Assembly (NCBI GenBank): GCA_947494695.1
Contig: CANLWB010000001.1
Coordinates: 310,001-374,000 of the forward strand
Source of the DNA: an uncultured Flavobacteriaceae bacterium
GTDB lineage: Bacteria; Bacteroidota; Bacteroidia; Flavobacteriales; Flavobacteriaceae
Reading direction: 5' to 3'
Length of the DNA: 64,000 nucleotides
Position 1 is the first letter of the stretch. Each line of letters opens with the position of its first letter. A model generated the notes under the pieces. The model saw only the letters and a program-made list of their open reading frames with translations. It did not search any database and was not told the DNA's origin. Both the position numbers and the translations under genes were made by a program. Of this stretch, positions 50,991 through 60,465 are shown piece after piece.

Positions 50991-51358
50991 AAATTATTTA
51001 GGATTAGCAGCGTAAAAATAATAAAGTATCTGAAAATAAACTTCAAAAGATTTAAGTCTTTTAATTAAAAAAGAATTCATCGATGCTTTCCGTCAGGGTT
51101 TCTGTTGAACTCGCCGCCAAGCAGGGTTGTTATTCCTTCGTGGTCACCGAGCGAAATCGAGGTACCACCGAGGAATCTTTTAAAATTAAGACCTTCAGTA
51201 AATCTAAATTAAGTATTCATTAATAACAACGTTTAAACTTTCAACATTGTTATAATAAGCTTAAATTTGCGCTTTTAATGACGCTCACAAAGCCGCCAAG
51301 CCGCCAGTTTAATTACTTGACTCTGCGCCTTTACGTCTCTGCGAGAAAAGAATAGTTT
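50991..51358. other. Intergenic region with REP-like palindrome upstream of leuS
   Basis: 368 bases between divergent ftsX and leuS. It contains a REP-type repeat at 51081-51182 and a TAAATTTG at 51262-51269 that may be the leuS -7 element. Confidence 0.5.
51081..51182. repeat. REP-like palindromic repeat
   Basis: The core ATTCCTTCGTGGTCACCGAG near 51132-51151 folds with CGAGGTACCACCGAGGAATC (51159-51178). Same class as the intergenic repeats at 31.5 and 58.8 kb. Confidence 0.6.
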
Positions 51359-54193
51359 ATGAAATACAATTTCAACGAGATAGAAGCCAGATGGCAAAAA
51401 TATTGGGCAGAACACCAAACATTTAAAGCCGAAAATGGTAGTGACAAACCAAAATATTATGTATTGGACATGTTCCCTTACCCAAGTGGGGCCGGTTTAC
51501 ATGTAGGACATCCACTAGGGTATATTGCCAGTGATATTTATGCACGTTATAAGCGTCACCAAGGGTTTAACGTGTTGCACCCACAAGGGTACGATAGTTT
51601 TGGGTTGCCTGCAGAGCAATATGCCATCCAAACGGGACAACACCCTGCAATTACAACAGCAGAAAACATAAAAACATACCGTAGGCAGTTAGACCAAATT
51701 GGTTTTTCGTTCGATTGGTCTCGCGAAGTTAGAACTTCAGACCCGAGTTACTACAAATGGACGCAATGGGTTTTTATCCAACTTTTTGAATCCTGGTACA
51801 ATTATGATTCTAATAAGGCTGAAGACATTTCAAACCTTATAAATACGTTTGAAGCAACAGGGAACGACGGAGTGCATGCGGCATGCGATGATGATGTTGA
51901 GGTTTTTACTGCTGAAGATTGGAACGGGTTTTCTTCTAAAAAACAACAGGAAATATTATTACAATACCGATTAACATATTTGGCCGAGACAGAGGTGAAC
52001 TGGTGTCCGGCTTTAGGAACGGTTTTGGCAAATGATGAAATTGTAAACGGCGTTTCAGAACGAGGAGGCCACCCTGTAATTCGTAAAAAAATGACACAGT
52101 GGAGTATGCGTATTTCTGCCTATGCAGAGCGTTTACTTCAAGGGTTAGATACTATTGACTGGACGGACTCTTTAAAGGAAAGCCAGCGCAACTGGATTGG
52201 AAAATCGGTTGGAGCTTCGGTAGCTTTTAATGTATTTTCCAACCTGGACACTTCGACGACACTCAACCATCAAATAGAAGTTTTTACCACGCGCCCGGAT
52301 ACCATTTTTGGGGTGAGTTTTATGACACTTGCTCCCGAGCATGATTTAGTGGCAAAAATTACAACACCAGAACAGAAAGCCGAGGTCGAGGCTTATGTTG
52401 AAGCTACTGCAAAACGTAGCGAGCGTGATAGAATGGCCGATGTGAAAAATATTTCAGGGGTATTTACCGGGGCTTATGCCGAGCATCCGTTTACAAAAGA
52501 ACCTATTCCTATCTGGATTGGTGATTATGTATTGGCTGGATATGGTACAGGAGCGGTTATGGCAGTGCCATGCGGAGACCAACGTGATTACGATTTTGCG
52601 AAGCATTTTAATATCCCGATTCCAAATATTTTTGAAGGTATTGATATTTCTCAGGAAGCCTTTGCCGACAAAGAAAAAACCATCATTGCTAATAGTGATT
52701 TTATCGATGGGATGAACTGTAAAAAGGCAAGCAGTCGTGTTATTTACGAATTGGAGCAATTAGGTAAAGGAGAAGGAAAAACCAATTACAGACTACGCGA
52801 TGCCGTGTTTAGCCGTCAGCGCTACTGGGGAGAACCGTTCCCTGTGTATTATGTGAATGGCATGCCGCAGATGATTGATATAAAACATCTACCCATTGAA
52901 TTACCCGAAGTTGAAAAATATTTACCCACAGAAACCGGTGAGCCGCCTTTAGGAAACGCCACGGTTTGGGCCTGGGATGTAAATAAAAATTCAGTAGTCA
53001 GTAATGACCTAATAGATCATGAAACTATCTTTCCGTTAGAACTGAATACCATGCCGGGATGGGCCGGAAGTTCACAATATTTTAACCGCTATATGGACCC
53101 CAATAATAGCGAAGCCATCTTTTCGAAAGCGGCGATCGATTATTGGCAACAGGTTGATTTGTATATCGGAGGATCGGAGCACGCCACGGGGCACTTGTTA
53201 TATTCGCGATTCTGGCAGAAATTCATGTTTGATAAAGGTTATGTGAATCATGATGAGTTTGCTAAAAAATTGATTAACCAGGGCATGATTCTGGGAACGA
53301 GTGCCATAGTATATAGAATCTCGGGAACGAATACATATGTTTCTAAAGGACTCAAGGGTGACTATGACGTTGAAGAAATACGGGTTGATGTTAGTATGGT
53401 GAATGCTTCCGATGAAATTAATATTGAAGCATTAAAAGCATGGCAACCACAATTTAAAGATGCCGAGTTTATTCTGGAAGGCGAGTATTATATCGTTGGA
53501 AGAGAGGTTGAAAAAATGTCGAAACGTTGGTTTAATGTTGTTAATCCCGATAACATTTGTGAACGCTACGGAGCAGATAGTTTACGTCTTTATGAAATGT
53601 TCCTGGGGCCATTAGAGCAATACAAGCCATGGAATACTTCTGGTATCACTGGAGTTCATTCCTTCCTTAAAAAACTTTGGAAATTGTTTGTTGACGATAA
53701 CGGATTAAAAGTAACCGATGCTGTGCCTACAAAAGATCATCTCAAAACTCTTCATAAAACCATCAAAAAAGTAGAGGAAGATATTGAGAATTTCTCATTT
53801 AATACCTCGGTGTCTACGTTTATGATCGCAGTGAATGAGTTAACAGCTCAAAAATGTACGAGTAAAGAGATCTTGAAGCCCTTGTTAGTTCTAATTTCAC
53901 CATATGCTCCGCATATTGCAGAGGAGTTATGGAACCAATTAGGACATGATGAATCTATTTCAACAGCAGATTTTCCCAAGTTTGATGAAAGTCATTTGGT
54001 AGAAAGTAGTAAAAACTATCCGATTTCATTTAACGGAAAGATGCGTTTTACACTAGAATTACCGTTAGACATGAGCAAGGAAGATATTGAAGCTGCGGTA
54101 CTATCAAATGAAAAAACACAGGAGCAACTTGGGGGGAGAACGCCTAAAAAAGTAATTGTTGTTCCCGGTAAAATAGTTAACATCGTAGGCTAG
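51359..54193 (+). CDS. leuS: Leucyl-tRNA synthetase
   Basis: Class I aminoacyl-tRNA synthetase of 944 residues charging tRNA-Leu. Rossmann motif [14 protein letters not shown] (HIGH equivalent HVGH), the CP1 editing domain with [18 protein letters not shown] near residue 720 ([12 protein letters not shown]) and a C-terminal anticodon domain. The catalytic domain includes insertions (about 140-195 and 650-715), as usual in Bacteroidota. Monocistronic; an inverted repeat follows. Confidence 0.98.
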   Translation: MKYNFNEIEARWQKYWAEHQTFKAENGSDKPKYYVLDMFPYPSGAGLHVGHPLGYIASDIYARYKRHQGFNVLHPQGYDSFGLPAEQYAIQTGQHPAITTAENIKTYRRQLDQIGFSFDWSREVRTSDPSYYKWTQWVFIQLFESWYNYDSNKAEDISNLINTFEATGNDGVHAACDDDVEVFTAEDWNGFSSKKQQEILLQYRLTYLAETEVNWCPALGTVLANDEIVNGVSERGGHPVIRKKMTQWSMRISAYAERLLQGLDTIDWTDSLKESQRNWIGKSVGASVAFNVFSNLDTSTTLNHQIEVFTTRPDTIFGVSFMTLAPEHDLVAKITTPEQKAEVEAYVEATAKRSERDRMADVKNISGVFTGAYAEHPFTKEPIPIWIGDYVLAGYGTGAVMAVPCGDQRDYDFAKHFNIPIPNIFEGIDISQEAFADKEKTIIANSDFIDGMNCKKASSRVIYELEQLGKGEGKTNYRLRDAVFSRQRYWGEPFPVYYVNGMPQMIDIKHLPIELPEVEKYLPTETGEPPLGNATVWAWDVNKNSVVSNDLIDHETIFPLELNTMPGWAGSSQYFNRYMDPNNSEAIFSKAAIDYWQQVDLYIGGSEHATGHLLYSRFWQKFMFDKGYVNHDEFAKKLINQGMILGTSAIVYRISGTNTYVSKGLKGDYDVEEIRVDVSMVNASDEINIEALKAWQPQFKDAEFILEGEYYIVGREVEKMSKRWFNVVNPDNICERYGADSLRLYEMFLGPLEQYKPWNTSGITGVHSFLKKLWKLFVDDNGLKVTDAVPTKDHLKTLHKTIKKVEEDIENFSFNTSVSTFMIAVNELTAQKCTSKEILKPLLVLISPYAPHIAEELWNQLGHDESISTADFPKFDESHLVESSKNYPISFNGKMRFTLELPLDMSKEDIEAAVLSNEKTQEQLGGRTPKKVIVVPGKIVNIVG

Positions 54194-54214
54194 GTTATGG
54201 CCTGGATGATGAAG

Positions 54215-54265
54215 CGTAACAATCTGTCTGTATTAAGTTTTATTTTTAATAAACAGATTGTTACG
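54215..54265. repeat. Inverted repeat after leuS
   Basis: Perfect 13-bp arms CGTAACAATCTGT (54215-54227) and ACAGATTGTTACG (54253-54265) with a 25-base AT-rich loop, 22 bases after the stop codon. No T-run follows, so it may be an mRNA 3' stabiliser rather than a terminator. Confidence 0.75.
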
Positions 54266-54391
54266 GTTGTGCCTTTCTACCAAGACGTAGATATGTCCTC
54301 ATGATGAAGATCTAAAAGCAAGCTTACTATGATGTATAACTTTAAGGTCTTTAAGTAAACCAGAGTTCAATAGACATTAAGCAATAACAAA

Positions 54392-54652
54392 ATGGATTAC
54401 ATAGAAGCTATTGGTTTTGTTGCGGCAGTATTAACAACGGCCGCCTTTCTACCCCAGGTTTATAAGACCTGGAAAACCAAAGATGTTTCCAGCTTATCAC
54501 TACCTATGTTGCTTATTTTTTTTGTTGGGATTATGGCCTGGTTAGTTTATGGTTTCTTGAAGAATAGCTTGCCTATGATTTTTGCAAATAGTATTACCAT
54601 TGTATCTTCTTTTCTTTTGGTATACTACAAAATTAAATACAGTAAAAAATAA
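54392..54652 (+). CDS. SemiSWEET sugar transporter
   Basis: Membrane protein of 86 residues with a single three-helix PQ-loop unit (FVAAVLTTAAFLPQVYKTWKT with the PQ motif; LLIFFVGIMAWLVYGFL; SITIVSSFLLVYYK). SemiSWEETs dimerise to form a sugar uniporter of the inner membrane. The substrate is not readable. Monocistronic. Confidence 0.9.
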   Translation: MDYIEAIGFVAAVLTTAAFLPQVYKTWKTKDVSSLSLPMLLIFFVGIMAWLVYGFLKNSLPMIFANSITIVSSFLLVYYKIKYSKK

Positions 54653-54712
54653 CTAAATTGATAATTTTGATGGCTAATTTTTGGCCTGAATTTTCTACTT
54701 CATAAAATAATA

Positions 54713-54745
54713 ACCCTATTTTATTGAAAATAATAAAAATAGGGT
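54713..54745. repeat. Inverted repeat between SemiSWEET and ald
   Basis: ACCCTATTTT (54713-54722) / AAAATAGGGT (54736-54745). It could end transcription of the SemiSWEET gene; the T-run is weak on the plus strand. Confidence 0.5.
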
Positions 54746-54822
54746 GAGCCCAATGATATAGGTAAGTATTCTGCGTTTAAATCGTAATTTTAGCGGAATA
54801 ATAACCTAATAAATATTGTTTT

Positions 54823-55923
54823 ATGAAAATTGGAATTCCGAAAGAAATCAAAAACAATGAAAATCGCGTAGGAATGACTCCTGCTGGTGTTTTTGAACTT
54901 ACAAAAAGAAATCATACAGTTTACGTTCAAACTCGAGCTGGTTTTGGAAGTGGGTTTTTTGATAAAGATTATCAGGAGGCCGGAGCCATCATTTTAGACA
55001 CCATCGATGATGTCTATGCGTCTGGTGATATGATTGTAAAGGTTAAAGAACCCATACAGGAGGAATATCAGCTCATTAGACGCAATCAGGTGGTGTTTAC
55101 CTATTTTCATTTTGCTTCCAGTGAGGAGCTAACCGAAGCCATGATAAAAAGTGGAGCCGTTTGTATTGCTTATGAAACGGTTGAAGAAGCCGATGGATCT
55201 TTACCATTGCTAATCCCCATGTCTGAAGTTGCTGGAAGGATGTCTATTCAGCAAGGAGCCAAATATTTAGAGAAGCCCATTAAAGGCCGCGGTGTCCTGT
55301 TGGGAGGAGTTCCGGGGGTTGAACCAGGAAAGGTCTTAGTGTTAGGAGCCGGAGTTGTAGGAATTCAAGCGGCTAAGATGGCTGCGGGTTTGGGTGCTCA
55401 TGTAACGATTATGGATATAAACATGAAACAATTGCGTTATGTAAACGATATCATGCCAAGCCACGTCGTGACCGAGTTTTCAAGCGAGTACACGATTAGA
55501 AAGCGCATTAAGGAGTGCGATTTAATCATAGGAGGTGTTTTAATAAAAGGCGCAAAGGCCCCTAAACTTATCACTAAAGATATGTTGAAGGACATGCGAC
55601 CCGGAACTGTAGTGGTTGATGTGGCTGTAGATCAGGGGGGATGTTTTGAAACCACAATGGCAACCACACACCAGGATCCTACGTATGTTATAGAAGATGT
55701 TGTGCATTATTGCGTGGCTAATATGCCAGGAGCGGTACCTTACACATCTACGGTGGCTTTAACTAATGTAACCTTACCATATATTCTTAAACTGGCGAAT
55801 CAGGGTTGGGAAAAAGCTTGTGAAAGCAGTGAACCCTTATCCAAAGGATTAAATATTGTTAAAGGAAAAGTCGTTTACCGCGAAATTGCAGAAGCTTTTA
55901 ACAGGGAAGTGGAATTGGTCTAA
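54823..55923 (+). CDS. ald: Alanine dehydrogenase
   Basis: NAD-dependent deamination of L-alanine to pyruvate and ammonia. 366 residues: substrate half with MKIGIPKEIKNNENRVGMTPAG, Rossmann half with VLGAGVVGIQAAKMAAGLGAHV, and active-site segments PMSEVAGRMSIQQGA and GAVPYTSTVALTN. Normal length. Monocistronic. Confidence 0.96.
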   Translation: MKIGIPKEIKNNENRVGMTPAGVFELTKRNHTVYVQTRAGFGSGFFDKDYQEAGAIILDTIDDVYASGDMIVKVKEPIQEEYQLIRRNQVVFTYFHFASSEELTEAMIKSGAVCIAYETVEEADGSLPLLIPMSEVAGRMSIQQGAKYLEKPIKGRGVLLGGVPGVEPGKVLVLGAGVVGIQAAKMAAGLGAHVTIMDINMKQLRYVNDIMPSHVVTEFSSEYTIRKRIKECDLIIGGVLIKGAKAPKLITKDMLKDMRPGTVVVDVAVDQGGCFETTMATTHQDPTYVIEDVVHYCVANMPGAVPYTSTVALTNVTLPYILKLANQGWEKACESSEPLSKGLNIVKGKVVYREIAEAFNREVELV

Positions 55924-55996
55924 CCTGACATAATTTCATAATCTGAAATTGGCGTTATTTTTGCTATCTTTATTATAAATTTAAAATTAGAAAAAG

Positions 55997-56689
55997 ATGT
56001 TGGGGTATTATATATTAATAGGAGGTATTGCATTGGTGAGTTGGTTAGTAAGCAATACACTGAAAAAGAAGTTCGAAAAATATTCGAAAGTACAGTTGCG
56101 AAACGGTATGAGTGGTGCCGAGATTGCAGAGAAAATGTTGGCAGATCATGGCATTATGGATGTTCAGGTGATTTCTACACCAGGACGGTTAACCGATCAT
56201 TACAATCCGAAAAATAAAACAGTTAATTTAAGTGAGGCCGTATATAGTCAGCGTAATGCTGCGGCTGCGGCTGTAGCTGCTCACGAATGTGGTCATGCCG
56301 TACAGCATGCACAGGCCTATAGTTGGTTACAAATGCGTTCTTCGCTTGTACCCATTGTGAGTGTGTCATCAGGGATGTCACAATGGTTGATTATTGGAGG
56401 GTTAGTTTTAGGTGGTGCTGCCGGAGTTGGTTTAGGATGGTGGGCTGCCGCTGCCGGAGTGGTACTCATGGGGTTCGCAACACTATTTAGTTTTATCACG
56501 TTACCCGTCGAATACGATGCAAGTAATAGAGCATTAGCCTGGTTAAAGAATAAGAATATGGTGTCTCAAGAAGAATATGCCGGTTCTCAAGATGCCCTTA
56601 AATGGGCGGCAAGAACTTATCTGGTTGCTGCTATTGGAGCTTTAGCTTCGCTATTATATTGGGCACTTCAGGTATTCGGTCGAGACTAA
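55997..56689 (+). CDS. Zinc metallopeptidase, YugP family (DUF2227 type)
   Basis: Membrane-bound neutral zinc metallopeptidase of 230 residues. Zinc motif HECGHAVQH near residues 95-103 (HExxH plus a C-terminal acidic residue in the helix after) in the family context KTVNLSEAVYSQRNAAAAAVAAHECGH (positions given, quoted only in part). Membrane helices at the N-terminus and about 125-165 and 205-225. Substrate unknown. Followed by a terminator. Confidence 0.9.
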   Translation: MLGYYILIGGIALVSWLVSNTLKKKFEKYSKVQLRNGMSGAEIAEKMLADHGIMDVQVISTPGRLTDHYNPKNKTVNLSEAVYSQRNAAAAAVAAHECGHAVQHAQAYSWLQMRSSLVPIVSVSSGMSQWLIIGGLVLGGAAGVGLGWWAAAAGVVLMGFATLFSFITLPVEYDASNRALAWLKNKNMVSQEEYAGSQDALKWAARTYLVAAIGALASLLYWALQVFGRD

Positions 56690-56708
56690 AAATAATATGA
56701 TGTAATAA

Positions 56709-56739
56709 GAAAAGCTCTGACATGCTACAGGGCTTTTTT
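56709..56739 (+). terminator. Terminator of the zinc peptidase gene
   Basis: AAAAGCTCTG / CAGGGCTTTT hairpin with one G-T pair and a run of T residues, just before the MutS-like gene. Confidence 0.8.
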
Positions 56740-56769
56740 GTTTCTCTTCAATTTGAATCACAATAAACA

Positions 56770-58539
56770 ATGAATAACCCTTTGTTATATTATAAGGAGC
56801 ATTTAGAAAAATACACATCCGAAGCTCAAAGACTATATAGACGAATGACCGCATTAAGCACATTGCGTCTATCCGTTTTTTTGCTAACAGGGTTTGGAAT
56901 TTATTTCACATTTCAAATATGGCAGATCGCAGTAGTGATCGCTGTTGTTGGGATTGCAGTATTCGTATATCTACTTTCCAGACATGCCGATGTGAAATCT
57001 CAAAGAAACTTTAATAAAGCATTAGTTAAGATCAACGAAGAAGAGATAGCAATAGCCTCAGGTGATTTTCATGACCGGGAAAAGGGATTGAAATTTCAAG
57101 ATCCAGGACATTTTTACAGCTTGGATATTGATCTATTTGGGCGCGGTTCCTTCTTTCAGTTTATAAATAGAACGCGTATTAATGAAGGGGCTAAACAATT
57201 AGCCGATGCCTTAAAAGCGAATGATATTGAAGGGATTACCGAACGTCAGGACGCGATAAAAGAACTCGGTTTAAAACCGCAATGGAGACAGCATTATTCT
57301 GCAACATCGCATCTGGTTGATGTTGAAACACCTGCTAAAAACATCATAGAGTGGCTACAAAACTATCAAACATTTCTACCAAAAGTAATGCAACGACTTC
57401 CTTTGGTTTTCATGCTGTGTTCGGTGGTATGGTTCGGTTTATCCATTTTAAGTTTAATAAATCCGGAGATTATTGGGTATTGGCTACTTTTCGGATTGGG
57501 AATAACGGGAGTTTATGTGAAAAAAATAGGTGTGTTATCATCAAATACAGATAAGGTTAAGAGTACCTTTCGTCAATATACACAGTTATTGGATTTGATA
57601 GAAAACGAAACGTTCACCTCAAAACTACTACAAGACAAGCAGCAGCAAATTCAGAAAGAGACCGAGCAGGCGTCGTATATTTTTAAAAGACTCTCAAAAT
57701 CCTTGGATGCGCTGGATAATAGGAATAATATTATTGGAGCTATTTTTGGAAACGGACTGTTTTTAACAGATATTAGAAATGGGTATAACATTGAAAAATG
57801 GATTGAGCAGTATGGAAATAAAGTAGCCGATTGGTTTGAAGTCGTATCATTTTTTGATGCCTATAATTCTTTGGGGAATTTTGTGTTTAATCACTCAGAC
57901 TTTATTTTTCCGGAAGTACTAGAAAAAGGAGCAGTCATTAATGCCAGTAACCTCGGGCATCCGATGCTTGATAAAAATAAACGTGTAGATAGCGATTTAT
58001 TAATTAAAGACGAGCAGTTCTTTATCGTTACGGGAGCGAATATGGCTGGAAAAAGTACGTTTTTACGTACCGTTTCTTTGCATATTGTTATGGCCAATGT
58101 GGGACTTCCTATTTGTGCCAAGGAAAGTGCGTATTCTCCTGTAAAGTTAATTACTAGTATGAGAACAACCGACTCACTTACAGACGATAGTTCGTATTTC
58201 TTTTCCGAATTAACCAGGCTAAAATACATCGTAGATGCCATTAAAGATGAGCCTTATTTTATCGTTTTAGACGAGATTTTAAAAGGAACAAATAGTACAG
58301 ATAAAGCTATTGGTTCCAGAAAATTTGTTGAAAAGTTGGTAGCTTCAAAAGCCACAGGAATTATTGCTACACACGACTTGAGTTTATGTGAAATAGAACA
58401 GGAACTGGAGGACGTAAAAAACTATTATTTTGATGCCGAGATTATTGACGATGAGCTGCATTTTGATTATAAGCTGAAAGCCGGTATCTGCCAGAATATG
58501 AATGCTTCTTTTCTTTTGAAGAAGATGGAGATTGTTTAG
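56770..58539 (+). CDS. Membrane-anchored MutS-like ATPase
   Basis: Protein of 589 residues. It has two pairs of membrane helices (about 37-73 and 215-250), a helical lever-like region, then a MutS-type ABC ATPase with Walker A GANMAGKSTFLRTV (about 422-435), DSLTDDSSYFFSELTR, Walker B FIVLDEILKGTNSTDK and the ATHDLSL switch. It lacks the MutS mismatch-binding and connector domains, so mismatch repair is unlikely. This membrane-tethered class is common in Bacteroidota and has no experimental function known to me. Monocistronic. Confidence 0.88.
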   Translation: MNNPLLYYKEHLEKYTSEAQRLYRRMTALSTLRLSVFLLTGFGIYFTFQIWQIAVVIAVVGIAVFVYLLSRHADVKSQRNFNKALVKINEEEIAIASGDFHDREKGLKFQDPGHFYSLDIDLFGRGSFFQFINRTRINEGAKQLADALKANDIEGITERQDAIKELGLKPQWRQHYSATSHLVDVETPAKNIIEWLQNYQTFLPKVMQRLPLVFMLCSVVWFGLSILSLINPEIIGYWLLFGLGITGVYVKKIGVLSSNTDKVKSTFRQYTQLLDLIENETFTSKLLQDKQQQIQKETEQASYIFKRLSKSLDALDNRNNIIGAIFGNGLFLTDIRNGYNIEKWIEQYGNKVADWFEVVSFFDAYNSLGNFVFNHSDFIFPEVLEKGAVINASNLGHPMLDKNKRVDSDLLIKDEQFFIVTGANMAGKSTFLRTVSLHIVMANVGLPICAKESAYSPVKLITSMRTTDSLTDDSSYFFSELTRLKYIVDAIKDEPYFIVLDEILKGTNSTDKAIGSRKFVEKLVASKATGIIATHDLSLCEIEQELEDVKNYYFDAEIIDDELHFDYKLKAGICQNMNASFLLKKMEIV

Positions 58540-58960
58540 GTCGTATTTATCGTTATAACCCAATGTCTTTTCTAGTGAATTAGGGAAAAGCAACGGAGCA
58601 AATTTGTACTTTGGCTAAACTAGGGCTTGATGTACTATGATTTCATTTTGGAGACTTTGGGATTTGAACTCTCGGATTTTTGACCCTAAGTCAGTTGTGG
58701 TTGCTAATTTTCCATCCCGTATTTGTCAAAGTGTATTCTGATTTATTGGGATTAATTATAGGATACAGGTAGGTGTTCTGATGACAGGGTGCTGAAAAAA
58801 CAGAATCATTTTGTCATCCGGAGTGAGACACGAGTGAAGGATCTCGAACTACTTCTATTGTGTATGCTTAACTTCTAGTTATTCAGGTCTTTATATATGA
58901 ATGTATAGTTGTTAAATCTATAATAAATCATATAAATGATCTGTTTATCAGAAAATATTA
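58540..58960. other. Intergenic region with a REP-like repeat
   Basis: About 420 bases after the MutS-like gene. A REP-like repeat TGTCATCCGGAGTG...GAAGGATCTCGAAC lies at 58811-58850. A 10-base piece GGAGACTTTG at 58651-58660 matches part of the dispersed repeat of the accessory island but without its flanks. No gene found. Confidence 0.45.
58811..58850. repeat. REP-like repeat
   Basis: Short intergenic repeat with TGTCATCCGGAGTGAGACAC and GGATCTCG, the class typical of Flavobacteriaceae. Confidence 0.55.
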
Positions 58961-58967
58961 TTTAATG

Positions 58968-58998
58968 ATGAGCCGATTATTTTTGTTAATCGGCTCAT
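58968..58998 (+). promoter_or_regulatory. Operator O1, perfect palindrome upstream of the Fic gene
   Basis: ATGAGCCGATTA (58968-58979), 7-base spacer, TAATCGGCTCAT (58987-58998): perfect 12-bp inverted arms. Probably a binding site for a dimeric winged-helix protein. See also O2. Confidence 0.8.
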
Positions 58999-59012
58999 AT
59001 TTTTATGTATTT

Positions 59013-59043
59013 TTGAGCCAATAATGTGATGTAATCGGCTCAT
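59013..59043 (+). promoter_or_regulatory. Operator O2, overlapping the Fic start codon
   Basis: TTGAGCCAATAA (59013-59024), 7-base spacer, TAATCGGCTCAT (59032-59043). The right arm is identical to O1 and the left arm matches at 9 of 12 positions. The same 12-7-12 geometry lies exactly 45 bases downstream of O1. Its last two bases are part of the Fic ATG at 59042. Confidence 0.8.
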
Positions 59044-60148
59044 GACCTATAATTGGCAACAAAAAGATTGGACAAAATTCAGCTACGATATAAGCAAGCT
59101 GGAAGAAAGGCTTTATGCTTTTGCTGAAAAGTCTGGTCGTATTAGTGGTACTTTAAAGGCCATGTCAAAAGAAGACCATGTGCAAACCACCATAAATATT
59201 TTAGTAGCAGAAGCCATCAAAACATCAGAGATTGAAGGTGAATATCTAAGCCGAAAAGATGTGACCTCTTCTATACGAAATAATTTGGGGCTGAATATCA
59301 AAACCGAGCAAGTTAAAGATGTTGAGGCTGAAGGTATGGCAACGCTTATAACCGATGTGCAAAATACTTATGCAGAACCTTTGACCAAAGAAAAGCTTTT
59401 TGATTGGCACAAAATGGTATTTCCCGATACAAAAAATATCAATGTTGGTGTGTGGCGTACCCATGAAGAACCAATGCAAGTTGTATCAGGAAGAATAGAT
59501 AGACCCATTGTACATTTTGAAGCTCCACCTTCTAATAGGGTTCCTTTAGAAATGGATAATTTTATCAACTGGTTTAATGAAACCTCTCCTCGTGGTTCTA
59601 ATCCGATTAAATATGCTCCGATAAGGTCAGCAATCTCCCATTTATATTTTGAAACCATCCACCCTTTTGAAGATGGTAATGGACGAATTGGGCGTGCTAT
59701 AGTAGAAAAAGCATTATCTCAAACGGTTGGTTATCCGCTTTTGTTAAGCCTTTCTTTAGCCATAGAAGCCAAGAAAAAAGACTATTACAATGCTTTAAAA
59801 ATTGGACAAAGCGGTAATGAGATTACCCCTTGGCTGGAATATTTTATAGATGTTATATTACAGGCGCAAAGTCATTCAGAAAACTTAATTGATTTCACAT
59901 TAAAAAAGGCAAAGCTATTTGATCACTATCAATTACAATTGAATGACCGACAATTAAAAGCAATAAAACGTATGCTACGAGAAGGCCCAAAAGGCTTTGA
60001 GGGTGGTATGACTGCTAAAAAATATATAAGAATCACCCAAACATCTAAAGCTACTGCCACGAGAGATTTACAAAAACTACTGGAACTCGACATTTTTAGG
60101 GTAGAAGGGGAAGGGCGAAGCACATCTTATCAAATAAACTTTATTTAG
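59042..60148 (+). CDS. Fic family protein with N-terminal DUF4172 and C-terminal winged helix
   Basis: Probable AMP-transferase or related protein modifier of 368 residues. Order: DUF4172 (about 1-85) containing a class II inhibitory helix T61-SEI-E65-G66 ([S/T]xxxE[G/N], where Glu65 blocks the active site until released); Fic core with catalytic HPFEDGNGRIGR at 207-218; and a C-terminal winged helix (about 311-368, ARDLQKLL-type recognition region TSKATATRDLQKLLEL). The winged helix probably reads the two palindromes just upstream, so autoregulation is likely. ATG 59042 is part of the second operator. No antitoxin gene is adjacent. Confidence 0.93.
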   Translation: MTYNWQQKDWTKFSYDISKLEERLYAFAEKSGRISGTLKAMSKEDHVQTTINILVAEAIKTSEIEGEYLSRKDVTSSIRNNLGLNIKTEQVKDVEAEGMATLITDVQNTYAEPLTKEKLFDWHKMVFPDTKNINVGVWRTHEEPMQVVSGRIDRPIVHFEAPPSNRVPLEMDNFINWFNETSPRGSNPIKYAPIRSAISHLYFETIHPFEDGNGRIGRAIVEKALSQTVGYPLLLSLSLAIEAKKKDYYNALKIGQSGNEITPWLEYFIDVILQAQSHSENLIDFTLKKAKLFDHYQLQLNDRQLKAIKRMLREGPKGFEGGMTAKKYIRITQTSKATATRDLQKLLELDIFRVEGEGRSTSYQINFI

Positions 60149-60190
60149 CATTCTTGAAATTTTTCCCAGACGTGAATAAATACAAGGATG

Positions 60191-60230
60191 AAATATCAAG
60201 TTTTCTGCACAAGAAACTTGATATTTTGCT
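60191..60230 (+). terminator. Terminator of the Fic gene
   Basis: AAATATCAAGTTT (60191-60203) / AAACTTGATATTT (60214-60226) perfect 13-bp stem, followed by TTGC, about 40 bases after the stop codon. Confidence 0.75.
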
Positions 60231-60465
60231 TTAGAATTAACCTTTAGTTTGCTAGAGTATTATATTTAAAAGAGAAAAGGACAGGTGAACTAATTTTTGC
60301 CCTTAAAGGCGAAAATTTTAATGGGAACACCTATGTGGATCAGGCTTTAAAAAGCTTTTTATTTTTCTAAAAACACGGTTAATATAAAAGTAATATACTA
60401 CGATGTAAGTAAGGCATTAGTTACTCGTCTAATCGGGCTTATTAATTAATTAAAAAAATAAAAAT
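60231..60465. other. Intergenic region before the outer-membrane protein gene
   Basis: AT-rich, no gene seen. A promoter for the following gene is expected in this stretch but I could not fix it. Confidence 0.4.

Noticed and set aside
58645-58700. tRNA-like T-loop text around GGGATTTGAACTCTCGG
   Set aside because: No acceptor, D or anticodon arms pair around it.
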